Source: Actinomadura parmotrematis
GTDB taxonomy: Bacteria > Actinomycetota > Actinomycetes > Streptosporangiales > Streptosporangiaceae
Length of the DNA: 64,000 nucleotides
Reading direction: 5' to 3'
Assembly (NCBI RefSeq): GCF_019458805.1
Contig: NZ_JAIBOA010000033.1
Location: 1-64,000, forward strand
This document shows, piece after piece, positions 23,937-32,485 of this stretch. Every line of letters begins with the position of its first letter. Position 1 is the first letter of the stretch. The position numbers and the translations under genes are program-made. The notes under the pieces are model-generated. The model had not been told where the DNA came from. It saw only the letters and a program-made list of their open reading frames with translations, and made no database searches.

Positions 23937-24430
23937 CCGTCCCCAACATCGCGACGCCCACAGAACACCCCCTCGCCACTCCGGCGACCACATGCCTCCT
24001 CCAACGAACGAGGGCAACGGCAGATCAACGGCGAACGCCCGCTCTCACCATCACGGAGGCCAGTAGTCATCCTTGACATCACGACACTCAACGGATCCCA
24101 TCGCCAGCCCGGCGGCCGCGACTCCCGGACGCCTCCCCCACCGAACAAGGACACCGGCAGATCAACCGGCGAACGTCCCGCCAAGAAGCCCGTTAGTCGT
24201 CCCCACCATCACGGCGCTCGCCGGGCAAGCCATCACCAGCCCAGCGGCCATAACCCCCGCATGCCCCTTCCGTCCAACGAGGGCAACGGAGATCAACGGT
24301 GGAAGCCCGTCCCCTCACCACCACGGGGGCCGGTAATCGTCCTCATCATCGCGGCGCTCAGCGGATACGCCATCACCAGCCCGGCGCTCGCCGGAGTCCG
24401 GCGCCGACACCGGCGAAACGCCGTCCGCAG
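23897..24430. repeat. Four degenerate ~133-bp tandem copies of the protease gene 3' end
   Basis: Units begin near 23897, 24032, 24168 and 24300. Shared words include GAACGCCCG, TCACCACCACGG, CATCACCAGCCC and ACGAGGGCAACGG..GATCAACGG. The rightmost unit is the last ~100 bp of the mycosin-like protease gene (encoding ...DDEDDYRPPWW). The unit ending near 23940 still reads DVGDGYRCPWW on the same strand. So the gene's 3' end has been copied three times beyond its own stop codon and has since decayed. No gene is otherwise supported between 23937 and 24314. Confidence 0.75.
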
Positions 24431-26762
24431 GCCGATCCTCGACCTGCCCGCCCGCAGCCGGACCGCCCGGCGGAACAGCAGTCGGCGGACCATCAACCTG
24501 CAAGTCCGCAGCCGGTCCACCCGGGCGAACAGCGGGCGGCGGATCATCCGCTCGCCCACCAGCGGTCGGCGGACCATCGAGCTGGACGCCCGCAGGCGGA
24601 CCATCCGGCGGAACGGCGGCCGGTGATCCATCAAGCCGGACGGTCACGGGCGGATCGAGGTCCGGGGGAACCGCCTCAGCAGGCAATTCCATCTCCTCGG
24701 CCCGCTGCTCCTCAGCCTGCAGCTCTCCGGTCCGCCGTTCTCCGGATCGCTGCACCTCGGCCTGCGGATCTCCAGCTTCCTGCGCCTCGGCCTGCTGCGC
24801 CTCGGCCCGCCGTTCTCCGGACCGCTGTTCTCCGGACCGCTGCACTTCGGTTTCGGCGGAGGCGGTGGTGTCTACGGCTTCCTGCGGTTCCATGGCGCTC
24901 AGGCGGAACCGCTCCCATTCGGCGTCGTCGAAGGAGAACTCGTCCTCGGCGGGAAGCTCTTCGCGAGGCGGGCGAGGGCCGCCTGCGGATCCGCCGGACG
25001 GGCGCGCGTCTCCGGCGGGCGGGGTTGGGAGACCGTCCGCCGCTGAGGTGACGTCGCGCTCCGCGGCCGCGTCTCCAGAGCCGGGCGTCTGTCGTTCCGC
25101 GAGCGTCGCGTGGACCTCGCCGTGCACGTTGCGCACGGCGTCCGCGTCGTCCGTCGGGGCGGGGCCTGCGAGAGGCGGCACCGGGAGCGGGTCGCCAGGG
25201 GTGACGCCGGGGGTCGAGGCGGGCAGCAGGTCGCCGTGGCCGGTGGCGGGCAGGCGGTCGCGGCGAGTGATCGTCGGGGAGTCGGTGCTCTGCCAGATCG
25301 GATCGTCGGCGATCCGCGCGGCGGGCGGGTGCGTGGCGACAGCGGTGCCGCCGCCCGAGCGGTGCGCGGCGGTCTCGTAGGCCGTTTCCTCGTCGTGCGC
25401 GGCGCGGGCGGGCTCCGCCTGCGGCTCGCCCGGACCGTCCGAGCCGCCCGGACCGTCGAAGTCGTCGCCGTCGTCGGAGCTCGGGCGCCCGCGCTGCCGC
25501 CAGCCCATCAGCAGGCTGAGCAGCACGACGGTCGCGCCGGCCGCGAGGATGCCGAGGATGAGATTCTCCGAGCCGTGGGACGGTTCGGCGGCCACCGGCT
25601 TCGGCTGCTGCTCCTGGGCGGCGGACTTCGGCGTCGCCACCGCACCGTGGGACGAGCGGTTGATGCGGGCGGCGGCCGTCAGGGCGCTGGACGCGTCGAG
25701 CGAGCCCGCGCAGTTGGTGAGGCCCGTCGGCCGCCCGGCCCGCGCCGGCGACCCGAGCACCAGCGCCTGCCGCACCTGGTCGGGCGTGAGCTTGGGGTAG
25801 CGCGACCGGATCAGCGCGGCGACCCCGGCCACCAGCGCCGACGACGGGCTGGTGCCGGTGCCGACGACGTAGCCGCTGCCGGTGTCCGCGCTGACGATGT
25901 CCACGCCCGGCGCGCACACCGCGACGTAGGGCCGGCGGTTGCTGTCCTTCCAGACGCGGCCCTTCTGGTCGAGGGCCGCGACGGCGATCACCCCGGGGTA
26001 GGCCGCGGGGAAGTTCTTGCGGTTGGCGGTCGCGCCGTCGTTGCCGGCGGACGCGATCAGCACCACGCCGTGGTCGAGGGCGTAGCGGATCGCCTTCTCC
26101 TCGACGGTGTTGCCGTTGTAGAACTGCTGGCCGCCGCCGAGCGACATGTTGATGACGCCGGCGCCGTGGTCCACGGCGTAGCGGATGCCCGTGGCGACGG
26201 CGTCCCGGCTGCGGCCGAGGTCGGTGCCGTTCCGCCGCATCGGGTCGTCGTTCTCCCAGGTGACCCGGATCGACAGGATCCGGCTCTGCGGGGCGATGCC
26301 CAGCACGCCCTGCTGCAGGCCGGCTCCGTGCCCGTGCCCGGCGATGATGCTGGCCATCGACGTGCCGTGCTTGCCCCAGTACTTGCCGCCGGGGCGCCGG
26401 GTACCGCCGGTGAGGTCCGGCCCCGCGACGACCCGGCCGGACAGGTCGGGGTGGCGCTGGTCGACGCCGGTGTCGAGGACGGCGACCGTGATGTCCGCTC
26501 CCTTGGACCACTTCCAGGCGCGCGACACCCGCAGCGAGTTCAGGTACCACTCGCGGGCGCGGATCTGGTCGGTGCGGGCGGCCAGCAGCGCGCCCGCGGC
26601 GGTGCCGCGAACGGTCTGCTCGCGGTGCCCGGGGCCGTCCTCGGGCACCAGCGCGGCGGGAACGGCGACGGCGGCGGCGAGGGTCAAGGCCGTGAGGGAC
26701 GCGGCGGTGCGAGTACCGAACGACGGCAGGAGGCGGGCACGGCGGGGACGCGCAGGGGTCAC
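24315..26762 (-). CDS. Mycosin-like membrane-anchored subtilase with very long acidic repetitive tail
   Basis: 815 residues from the GTG at 26762 (GGGAGGAGG 8-9 nt upstream). A signal peptide (SLTALTLAAAVAVPAAL) is followed by a subtilisin domain with the full triad: D97 (VAVLDTGVD), H132 (KHGTSMASI), S305 (GTGTSPSSALVAG), and the oxyanion N241 (ASAGND). One TM helix (~400-420) anchors it. This layout is that of mycosin (MycP) proteases of type VII secretion, but the cytoplasmic tail of ~395 residues is far longer than usual. It is acidic and carries RSGERR/QAEAQ repeats and LDGPP/PGGPA repeats, ending DDYRPPWW. No ESX genes are in the window. Confidence 0.88.
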   Translation of the reverse strand: MTPARPRRARLLPSFGTRTAASLTALTLAAAVAVPAALVPEDGPGHREQTVRGTAAGALLAARTDQIRAREWYLNSLRVSRAWKWSKGADITVAVLDTGVDQRHPDLSGRVVAGPDLTGGTRRPGGKYWGKHGTSMASIIAGHGHGAGLQQGVLGIAPQSRILSIRVTWENDDPMRRNGTDLGRSRDAVATGIRYAVDHGAGVINMSLGGGQQFYNGNTVEEKAIRYALDHGVVLIASAGNDGATANRKNFPAAYPGVIAVAALDQKGRVWKDSNRRPYVAVCAPGVDIVSADTGSGYVVGTGTSPSSALVAGVAALIRSRYPKLTPDQVRQALVLGSPARAGRPTGLTNCAGSLDASSALTAAARINRSSHGAVATPKSAAQEQQPKPVAAEPSHGSENLILGILAAGATVVLLSLLMGWRQRGRPSSDDGDDFDGPGGSDGPGEPQAEPARAAHDEETAYETAAHRSGGGTAVATHPPAARIADDPIWQSTDSPTITRRDRLPATGHGDLLPASTPGVTPGDPLPVPPLAGPAPTDDADAVRNVHGEVHATLAERQTPGSGDAAAERDVTSAADGLPTPPAGDARPSGGSAGGPRPPREELPAEDEFSFDDAEWERFRLSAMEPQEAVDTTASAETEVQRSGEQRSGERRAEAQQAEAQEAGDPQAEVQRSGERRTGELQAEEQRAEEMELPAEAVPPDLDPPVTVRLDGSPAAVPPDGPPAGVQLDGPPTAGGRADDPPPAVRPGGPAADLQVDGPPTAVPPGGPAAGGQVEDRPADGVSPVSAPDSGERRAGDGVSAERRDDEDDYRPPWW

Positions 26763-27017
26763 GCCGCCGCACCTCCTCCCGGCAGTCGGCCGTGGCCCGG
26801 GGACCGGACGAACCGCCGCATCAGCTGCGCCGACGGCCCAGATCCCCGGTCGCACCTCGACCGACCCGCGAGGCGCGAAAAGTCATTCTGCCACGCCATC
26901 CGGATCCCCCTCGGGCACTCGACGCATTCGGGCACGCTCTGGGACAGCGCGGATCATCTTCCCGCCCTCGCCCACCCGTACCACCACCACCTCCGGTGAA
27001 CGCCGGAGGTTAGGGGG

Positions 27018-27476
27018 CTACTTGCAGGTGCCGTAAGGGCGGTCGCAGTGCAGGAGGGAGCCGCCGAGCTTCGGGCGGACGCCGTCCACCAGCCCGTCCG
27101 GTCCCGTGACGAGCCAGTTCGGGCCTTGCAGCAGTGCGAAGGCCGCGTCATCGCCGAGGGCGCTCTGGCCGACGCCGGTGCGCCAGCTCTGCACGGCGGT
27201 CTCCATCGTGAGGCCCATGTCGGCGGTGACGACGGTGGCCGCCACGTAGCGGCCCTCGTAGCGGCACTCGACGCGGGTGGCGTCGGCGTCGCAGGAGTCC
27301 GCGCCCGCGGCGCGCAGGGCGGCGGCGATCTGCTTGGTGTCCTGCTGGGAGCGGGCGCTCGCGACCGGGGTCGCGCCGTCGTCGCCGTTCGCGGCGAGGA
27401 AGGCCGCGACGCCCGCGGTGGCCAGGATCGTGCCGCCGACCGCACCGGCCAGCGCGAGCAGGGGTTTGGACTTCAT
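27018..27476 (-). CDS. Small exported or membrane-anchored protein
   Basis: 152 residues with an N-terminal hydrophobic segment (LLALAGAVGGTILATAGVAAFLAA) lacking a clear signal-peptidase or lipobox motif, so probably an uncleaved anchor. The ~120-residue outer domain holds four Cys (ADSCDADATRVECRYEGRYV, and the end HCDRPYGTCK). Family not recognised. It is encoded upstream of the subtilase on the same strand (255-bp gap, so separate transcription is likely). Whether it is a partner or substrate of that protease is open. Confidence 0.7.
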   Translation of the reverse strand: MKSKPLLALAGAVGGTILATAGVAAFLAANGDDGATPVASARSQQDTKQIAAALRAAGADSCDADATRVECRYEGRYVAATVVTADMGLTMETAVQSWRTGVGQSALGDDAAFALLQGPNWLVTGPDGLVDGVRPKLGGSLLHCDRPYGTCK

Positions 27477-28096
27477 GGCGACAAGAATGCCGTACCGGCA
27501 GGTAACTTCCGGCCGGTTCGGATGTTAGCCGGGCCACGTAAGCGACCACTGCCACCAGCACGAAGACCGTCCCGACGGTGAGCCCAAGCCCCTCACCAAG
27601 GGACCCAAAGACCCCACCCCGCAGGCCCCCAAAGCCCCTCCCCCTGAGCGCACGCAATGCCCGCCGGGGCGGCATCGCGAAAGCCCGCCTCGAAGCGCGC
27701 GCAGGGCTCGCCCCGCGGCACACGCTTTTCCACCGGCGGGGTGAAGGCCGCCCTGAGACGCGCGCAAGGCTCGCCCAGCGGTGTGCGCAGAGCATTCCTG
27801 GCGGTGGCGCGAAACCCCGCCCCCAGAACGCGCGCGAGGCTCCCCGGCGATACGCGCAGAGCTTCCGGCGATGGCGCGAAGGCCTCCCCCGGAGCGTGCG
27901 CAGGGCTCGCGCGGCGGTGTGCGTAGGGCTTGCCCGCCGGTGGCGCAAGGCTCCTTCCCGCGGGGTGTGCAGGGCTTGCCCGCCGCTGGTGCGGAGGTGT
28001 CTTCACGTGGGGGACGCAGGGGCCTTACCGCGACGCGCGAAGGCCCCTTCCCGTGCGGTGGGAAGGGGCCTTGCGGCGGGGCGGCCCGGTCGCCGG
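27477..28096. repeat. Intergenic degenerate ~66-bp tandem repeat array
   Basis: No credible gene lies here. From about 27650 to 28030 a GC-rich unit recurs at least five times. The anchor word GCAGGGCTCG or close variants is found at 27701, 27764, 27834, 27900 and 27969, giving periods of 63, 70, 66 and 69 bp. Each unit also has a second half containing a CGGTGGCGCGAA-like word. All frames through it give repetitive Arg/Ala/Pro peptides, which I treat as artefacts. The array sits just past the stop codon of actP. Confidence 0.7.
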
Positions 28097-29821
28097 TCAG
28101 ACCGAGCCGGCGCCCGTCAGGGAGCGGACCGACAGGTCGTCGTAGCGCTCGTCGTCGGCCTTCTCGCGGCCGAACAGCGTGCCGAGCACGGCGCACAGGA
28201 AGCCGAACGGGATCGACACCAGGCCCGGGTTCTCCATCGGGAACCAGTGGAAGTCGACGCCGGCCGGGAACAGCGACAGGCTCGCGCCGGTCACCGGGTC
28301 GACCTTGCCCGACACCACCGGGGAGAAGAACACCAGGACGAGCGAGCTGAGCAGGCCGCCGTAGATGCCGGCGACGACGCCCGCGGTGTTGAAGCGCTTC
28401 CAGAACAGCGACAGCACGATCGCCGGGAGGTTCGCCGCGGCCGCCATCGCGAACGCCAGCGCCACCAGGAACGCCACGTTCATGTTCTTGGCGATCACTG
28501 CGAGGATCACCGCGAGGGTGCCGATGAACAGCGCCGAGAAGCGCGCCACCGCGACCTCCTGCGACTCGCGCGGCCGGCCGAGCATCAGGACGTGCCCGAA
28601 GAAGTCGTGCGCGAGCGACGTCGAGGACGCCAGCACCAGCCCGGACACCACCGCCAGGATGGTGGCGAACGCGACGGCGGCGATGAACGCCAGCAGGATC
28701 TCCCCGCCGACGCGGCCCCCGACGAACTCGCCCACGGCCTGCGCGAGCTGCGGCGCGGCGGTGTTGCCGGCCGGGTCCTGCGCGACGATCGCGGCGCGCC
28801 CGACCAGCGCCGTCGCGCCGAAGCCGAGCGCGAGCGTCATCAGGTAGAAGACGCCGACCAGGCCGATCGCCCAGTTCACCGACGTGCGGGCCGCGCGGGC
28901 GTCCGGCACGGTGAAGAACCGGGTGACGATGTGCGGCAGGCCCGCGGTGCCGAGGACGAGGGCGAGCGCCAGGCTGATGAAGTCCAGCTTGTTGACCAGG
29001 GTCTGCCCGGGGTCGCCGGCGATCTCCTTGCCGTACTTCAGGCCCGGCTCCAGGAACGCCTGGTCCTTGCCGCTCGCGTCGGCTGCGGAGCCGAGGAGCG
29101 CGCTCAGGTTGAAGCCGAACTTGGCGAGGACGAGCACCGTCAGCACGGCGGCGCCGCCGAGGAGCAGCACCGCCTTGACGATCTGGACCCAGGTGGTGCC
29201 CTTCATGCCGCCGAACATGACGTACACGATCATGAGGGCGCCGACCGCGATGATCGTCACCGTCTTGGCGGTGCCGGCCGACATGCCGAGGAAGGTCTCG
29301 CCGGGGTGGATGCCGAGCAGCAGGCCGACCAGCGCGCCCGCGCCCACCATCTGGGCGAGCAGGTAGAACACCGAGACCGTGACGGTGGACACCGCGGCCG
29401 CGGACCGGACCGGGGGCTGGCGCATCCGGTAGGACAGCACGTCCGCCATGGTGAACCGGCCGGCGTTGCGCATCAGCTCGACGAGCAGCAGCGTGAGCAG
29501 CCACGCGACGAGGAAGCCGATCGAGTACAGGAAGCCGTCGTAGCCCGACAGCGCGATGATGCCCGCGATGCCGAGGAACGAGGCGGCCGACATGTAGTCG
29601 CCGGCGAGCGCGATGCCGTTCTGCGGGCCGGAGAAGACGCGGCCGCCCGCGTAGAAGTCGTCGGCGCTCTTGGTGTTGACCCGCGCCCAGATGGTGATGG
29701 CGAGGGTGATCCCGATGAACACCACGAACATCGCGAACGTGAGCACGCGTCCCCCCATGGACTCGGCGGCGGATCCGGCCAGGGCGCCGGCCGGCGCCAC
29801 GGCCGCGCTCACCGCAGCCAT
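28097..29821 (-). CDS. actP: Cation/acetate symporter (SSS family)
   Basis: 574 residues with about 13 TM helices and the sodium:solute symporter layout. Recognisable stretches are KSADDFYAGGRVFSGPQNGI, AGDYMSAASFLGIAGI, SGYDGFLYSIGFLVAW and TAGLPHIVTRFFTVPDA. ActP-type proteins take up acetate and related short monocarboxylates. The start ATG at 29821 overlaps the end of the DUF485 gene by 13 bp, the standard yjcH-actP arrangement, so translation is coupled. An operator-like palindrome lies before the pair (30381-30397). Confidence 0.94.
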   Translation of the reverse strand: MAAVSAAVAPAGALAGSAAESMGGRVLTFAMFVVFIGITLAITIWARVNTKSADDFYAGGRVFSGPQNGIALAGDYMSAASFLGIAGIIALSGYDGFLYSIGFLVAWLLTLLLVELMRNAGRFTMADVLSYRMRQPPVRSAAAVSTVTVSVFYLLAQMVGAGALVGLLLGIHPGETFLGMSAGTAKTVTIIAVGALMIVYVMFGGMKGTTWVQIVKAVLLLGGAAVLTVLVLAKFGFNLSALLGSAADASGKDQAFLEPGLKYGKEIAGDPGQTLVNKLDFISLALALVLGTAGLPHIVTRFFTVPDARAARTSVNWAIGLVGVFYLMTLALGFGATALVGRAAIVAQDPAGNTAAPQLAQAVGEFVGGRVGGEILLAFIAAVAFATILAVVSGLVLASSTSLAHDFFGHVLMLGRPRESQEVAVARFSALFIGTLAVILAVIAKNMNVAFLVALAFAMAAAANLPAIVLSLFWKRFNTAGVVAGIYGGLLSSLVLVFFSPVVSGKVDPVTGASLSLFPAGVDFHWFPMENPGLVSIPFGFLCAVLGTLFGREKADDERYDDLSVRSLTGAGSV

Positions 29822-30348
29822 CCCGGGTCCGGGCGCACGGCGCCGGACCAGCCCTCGCGGGCGCGCTGCTCGGCCACGGCACCGGACTCGTGCCCGGCCG
29901 GCGCGCCGGAACCGGGCCGCGCCCGCGCCCCCTCGACGGCGCCCTCGGCCGCGTCGTGCACCGCCCGGCGCGCGAACGGGACGCCCGCGGCCTGCTCGGC
30001 CTCCTCCCGCAGCTCCCGCGCCAGCGGGTCGAGGATCTTGCGGGCGTAGGACGTGTAGGCCCACGCCAGCAGGAACGTCGACACGAACTGCAGGACGCCG
30101 AGGATCAGCCCCACGTTGATGTTGCCGAGCACCCGCTGCCCCATCAGGCCGCGCGCGAACGCCGACAGCAGGACGTACAGCAGGTACCAGCCCAGGAACG
30201 TGGAGACGATCGACACCGCCAGCCACCGGAACCTGGAGCGCAGCAGCCGGAACCGCTCGTCCTGCGCCAGCGCCGCGTAGCGCCTCGCCTGCTTCTGCCG
30301 GACGCGGCCGCTCCCCCGGCGCTCGGGCGGCCCTGAGTCCCAGACCAT
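29809..30348 (-). CDS. DUF485 membrane protein, ActP partner
   Basis: 179 residues. Two TM helices (WLAVSIVSTFLGWYLLYVLL and LILGVLQFVSTFLLAWAYTS) flank a short loop, which is the DUF485/YjcH pattern, followed by a longer than usual hydrophilic C-terminal tail of ~70 residues. DUF485 proteins accompany acetate symporters of the ActP type and probably support their assembly or function. Overlaps actP by 13 bp. Confidence 0.9.
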   Translation of the reverse strand: MVWDSGPPERRGSGRVRQKQARRYAALAQDERFRLLRSRFRWLAVSIVSTFLGWYLLYVLLSAFARGLMGQRVLGNINVGLILGVLQFVSTFLLAWAYTSYARKILDPLARELREEAEQAAGVPFARRAVHDAAEGAVEGARARPGSGAPAGHESGAVAEQRAREGWSGAVRPDPGWLR

Positions 30349-31058
30349 CCGGCCCTCCCCTGACTCATCATGACCCTGTGTAGTGATTGCATCACTATGA
30401 GATCAAAGAATGATGGCGGGTAGTGGCCAGTTCGCGAGAATGCAAGAAAAAGTCGCCACAGCAAGGTCAACATTGCCCGGGAGCAACCCCGGTCCATCCT
30501 GAATCATTGCGATTCCATCCGGAATGCTCCGTTGGTCGGCGCCGAGATCAACGCGCAGCTAAAACGGACGATCGGGACCGACCGCAGCCCCGGACCGCCG
30601 CTGGGACAGGGCCCGGGAGCAGAAGACTAGAACTCGCCCATCACCCTCCGCACACGCTTTACCGACATCACCCCTTGCGCATCCCAGCCCGCAACCTGGG
30701 ACTTTCACCCTCTGCAACCGGTCGATCGCCACAAAAGCCCGAGCGTGCAGAGCAAAGGCCGCCGCGCCACGAAAAAACGGCCCTGCTGACCCGAAAATCC
30801 GAAAGTGCCGACATCCAATGCCGCCACCGGGAGAGCGCAACGCAGAACACCGCAAAAGCGGCACATACCTGACCACCCTGATGGGATGCCGCCGGCACGG
30901 CCACCGCGTCCCGCCCCGCGAACGTTCTCCGGACGGTGCCGCTTCCCGCCGCGCCGCACAGGCCACGCCCCTCCTCTAGATCGATCCGACCGGCCCATCA
31001 AGGAGATACGCCCCGCGACCCGGCGGCGGTATTGTGTGCGCGACGGCCCCGTCGTCGC
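30349..31058. other. 710-bp region of lower GC without a supported gene
   Basis: GC content is visibly lower than in neighbouring genes and codon-position bias is absent in every frame. I see no domain in any translation. Apart from the palindrome at 30381-30397 and the tRNA promoter zone at its right end, nothing can be assigned. It could be decayed DNA flanking the tRNA gene. Confidence 0.55.
30381..30397. promoter_or_regulatory. 17-bp perfect palindrome upstream of DUF485-actP
   Basis: TAGTGAT-TGC-ATCACTA, 33 nt before the DUF485 start codon, in an AT-richer stretch. Size and placement fit a dimeric repressor site (for instance GntR- or TetR-type) controlling acetate uptake. No cognate regulator gene lies next to it. 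Confidence 0.55.
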
Positions 31059-31132
31059 GCCCCTGTAGCTCAGTTGGCCAGAGCAGCCGCCTTGTAAGCG
31101 GCAGGTCGCCGGTTCGAACCCGGCCGGGGGCC
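31059..31132 (+). tRNA. tRNA-Thr (anticodon TGT)
   Basis: All arms fold. The acceptor is GCCCCTG (31059-31065) with CGGGGGC (31125-31131). The D stem is GCTC/GAGC. The anticodon stem GCCGC/GCGGC encloses loop CTTGTAA, giving anticodon TGT (31093-31095), which reads ACA. The T arm is GCCGG-TTCGAAC-CCGGC. CCA is not encoded. No integrase or repeated 3' tRNA end was seen nearby, so there is no sign of an integrated element. Confidence 0.96.
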
Positions 31133-31138
31133 CATCTC

Positions 31139-31534
31139 CCCTCTGACGTGCGAGAACGCCGGTGAGAGGTTGGTCATCGGCGGTGTGCGCCGCTGGAACA
31201 GAGGAAAACTCTCTCTGGGGGTGCTGCCAGGACCCGGCGGACCGAGAATCTGGCCGCGGGCGGGTTCCAGGCCGCGATCGACGCGCGCGCCCTGCTCTCC
31301 ACGCCGGAGGAGAGGCAGAGAAGACCGTCCGCACCCTATGTCCAGGTCGTTCAGTGATTCGCCGTGGAGCACCTCCATGGCAAGACCGCTTCGCCTAGAG
31401 GCACAATTCCAGGTGTCCCGGCGATGGCCGCCGGCGGCGGAGCACTGCTGTACGCCGAGGTGGCGGACCTCGTACCCGACGCGGTTCCTGAATCGGCTAA
31501 CGCCGTTGACCGGTCGGTTGCCGCTCAGGCCCCG
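31139..31534. other. Unassigned region right of the tRNA
   Basis: About 400 bp with no gene I can support. Short open frames such as the one at 31364-31588 have no ribosome site and run antisense into the hydrolase gene. No direct repeat of the tRNA 3' end is visible. Confidence 0.5.
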
Positions 31535-32407
31535 TCACTTCCAGGTGCGGTCGAGGAAGTCGGCGATCAGCGGGGCGATCTCCGGTAGGTGGGTTTCCAG
31601 GGCGAAGTGCCCGGTGTCGAGAAGGTGGAGTTCGGCGCGGGGCAGATCCCGGAGATAGGCGTGGGCTCCGGGCGCGGTGAAGAAGGGATCGCCGGCTCCC
31701 CAGACGATCAGGGCGGGCGGCGTGTGCCGGCGCAGCCACGCCTGCCAGCGGTCGTAGCTCTCGATGTTCGTGCGGTAGTCGGAGAAGAGCGCCAGCTGGG
31801 CCGCCTTGCGCCCTGGCCGGTCCAGGAAGTGCTGGTCGAGGATCCAGCCGTCCGGGGCGATGAGCTCGGGGTCGGTGACGCCGGCCTCGTACTGGTGGCG
31901 GGTGCCGGACAGGGTGAGCAGGTCGCCGAGCGCCGCCTCGGCGCCAGGGTGCCGGTAGTCGGCGAGGAGCGCGTCGCGGGCCGCGTCCGACAGCCCGTCC
32001 TCGTAGACGTTGCCGTTCTGCACGACGAGGCCCGCGATCGACTCGGGGCGGCGTTCGGCGAGACGGAAGCCGACCGGTGCCCCGAAGTCGAACACGTACA
32101 TCACGAACCGGTCGAGGCCGAGCCGCCGGACGAACCCCTCGGTGATGCCGGCGAGCCGGTCGAACGAGTACGTGAAGCCGCCCGGGACCTCGGTGCGGCC
32201 GAAGCCCGGGTAGTCCGGCGCGATCAGCCGGTAGCGGGAGCCCAGCACGTCGATGAGGCGGCGGAACTGGTGCGACCCGGACGGGAAACCGTGCAGGAGC
32301 AGCAGCACGGGAGCGCCGGCCCGGTCGGGCAGGGACTCGCGGTAGAAGACATCGACCCCGTCGACCTCCACGTGGCGGTGGACGGTGCGAGCGACTGAAG
32401 CAGGCAC
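31535..32407 (-). CDS. Alpha/beta-fold hydrolase (epoxide hydrolase/haloalkane dehalogenase-like)
   Basis: 290 residues from the GTG at 32407, which has AAGGA 7 nt upstream. The oxyanion-hole motif LLLHGFPSGSHQF is around residue 38. The nucleophile position lies in VMYVFDFGAPVGFRLAERRP, an Asp as in epoxide hydrolases and dehalogenases. The acid is in VWGAGDPFF and the His in LLDTGHFALETH near the C-terminus. It is divergent from a CGNR-type regulator with a 10-bp inverted repeat between them, so it is probably that regulator's target. Substrate unknown. Confidence 0.92.
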   Translation of the reverse strand: MPASVARTVHRHVEVDGVDVFYRESLPDRAGAPVLLLLHGFPSGSHQFRRLIDVLGSRYRLIAPDYPGFGRTEVPGGFTYSFDRLAGITEGFVRRLGLDRFVMYVFDFGAPVGFRLAERRPESIAGLVVQNGNVYEDGLSDAARDALLADYRHPGAEAALGDLLTLSGTRHQYEAGVTDPELIAPDGWILDQHFLDRPGRKAAQLALFSDYRTNIESYDRWQAWLRRHTPPALIVWGAGDPFFTAPGAHAYLRDLPRAELHLLDTGHFALETHLPEIAPLIADFLDRTWK

Positions 32408-32431
32408 GTCTAATTCCTTCGTTGTCGATGG

Positions 32432-32459
32432 ATACGTTAGCACCCTCAGGCTAACGTAT
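32432..32459. promoter_or_regulatory. Operator-like perfect 10-bp inverted repeat between hydrolase and CGNR gene
   Basis: ATACGTTAGC (32432-32441), 8 nt, GCTAACGTAT (32450-32459). It is AT-rich and exactly in the 78-bp divergent promoter region. It is the obvious candidate binding site for the CGNR protein and probably overlaps both promoters. Confidence 0.65.
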
Positions 32460-32485
32460 TGGAGGCTGGATGTAGAGTTAGTCGC

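Noticed and set aside
27593..28006. Repetitive Arg/Pro/Ala open frames through the ~66-bp array as a repeat protein
   Set aside because: All frames are equally repetitive, there is no ribosome site or conserved start, and codon bias is absent.
27578..30049. 823-codon open frame opposite actP/DUF485
   Set aside because: Arg/Glu/His-rich antisense translation; the minus-strand genes are clear homologues.
31059..31534. Integrative element inserted at tRNA-Thr
   Set aside because: No integrase, no att direct repeat and no mobile genes on either side within the window.
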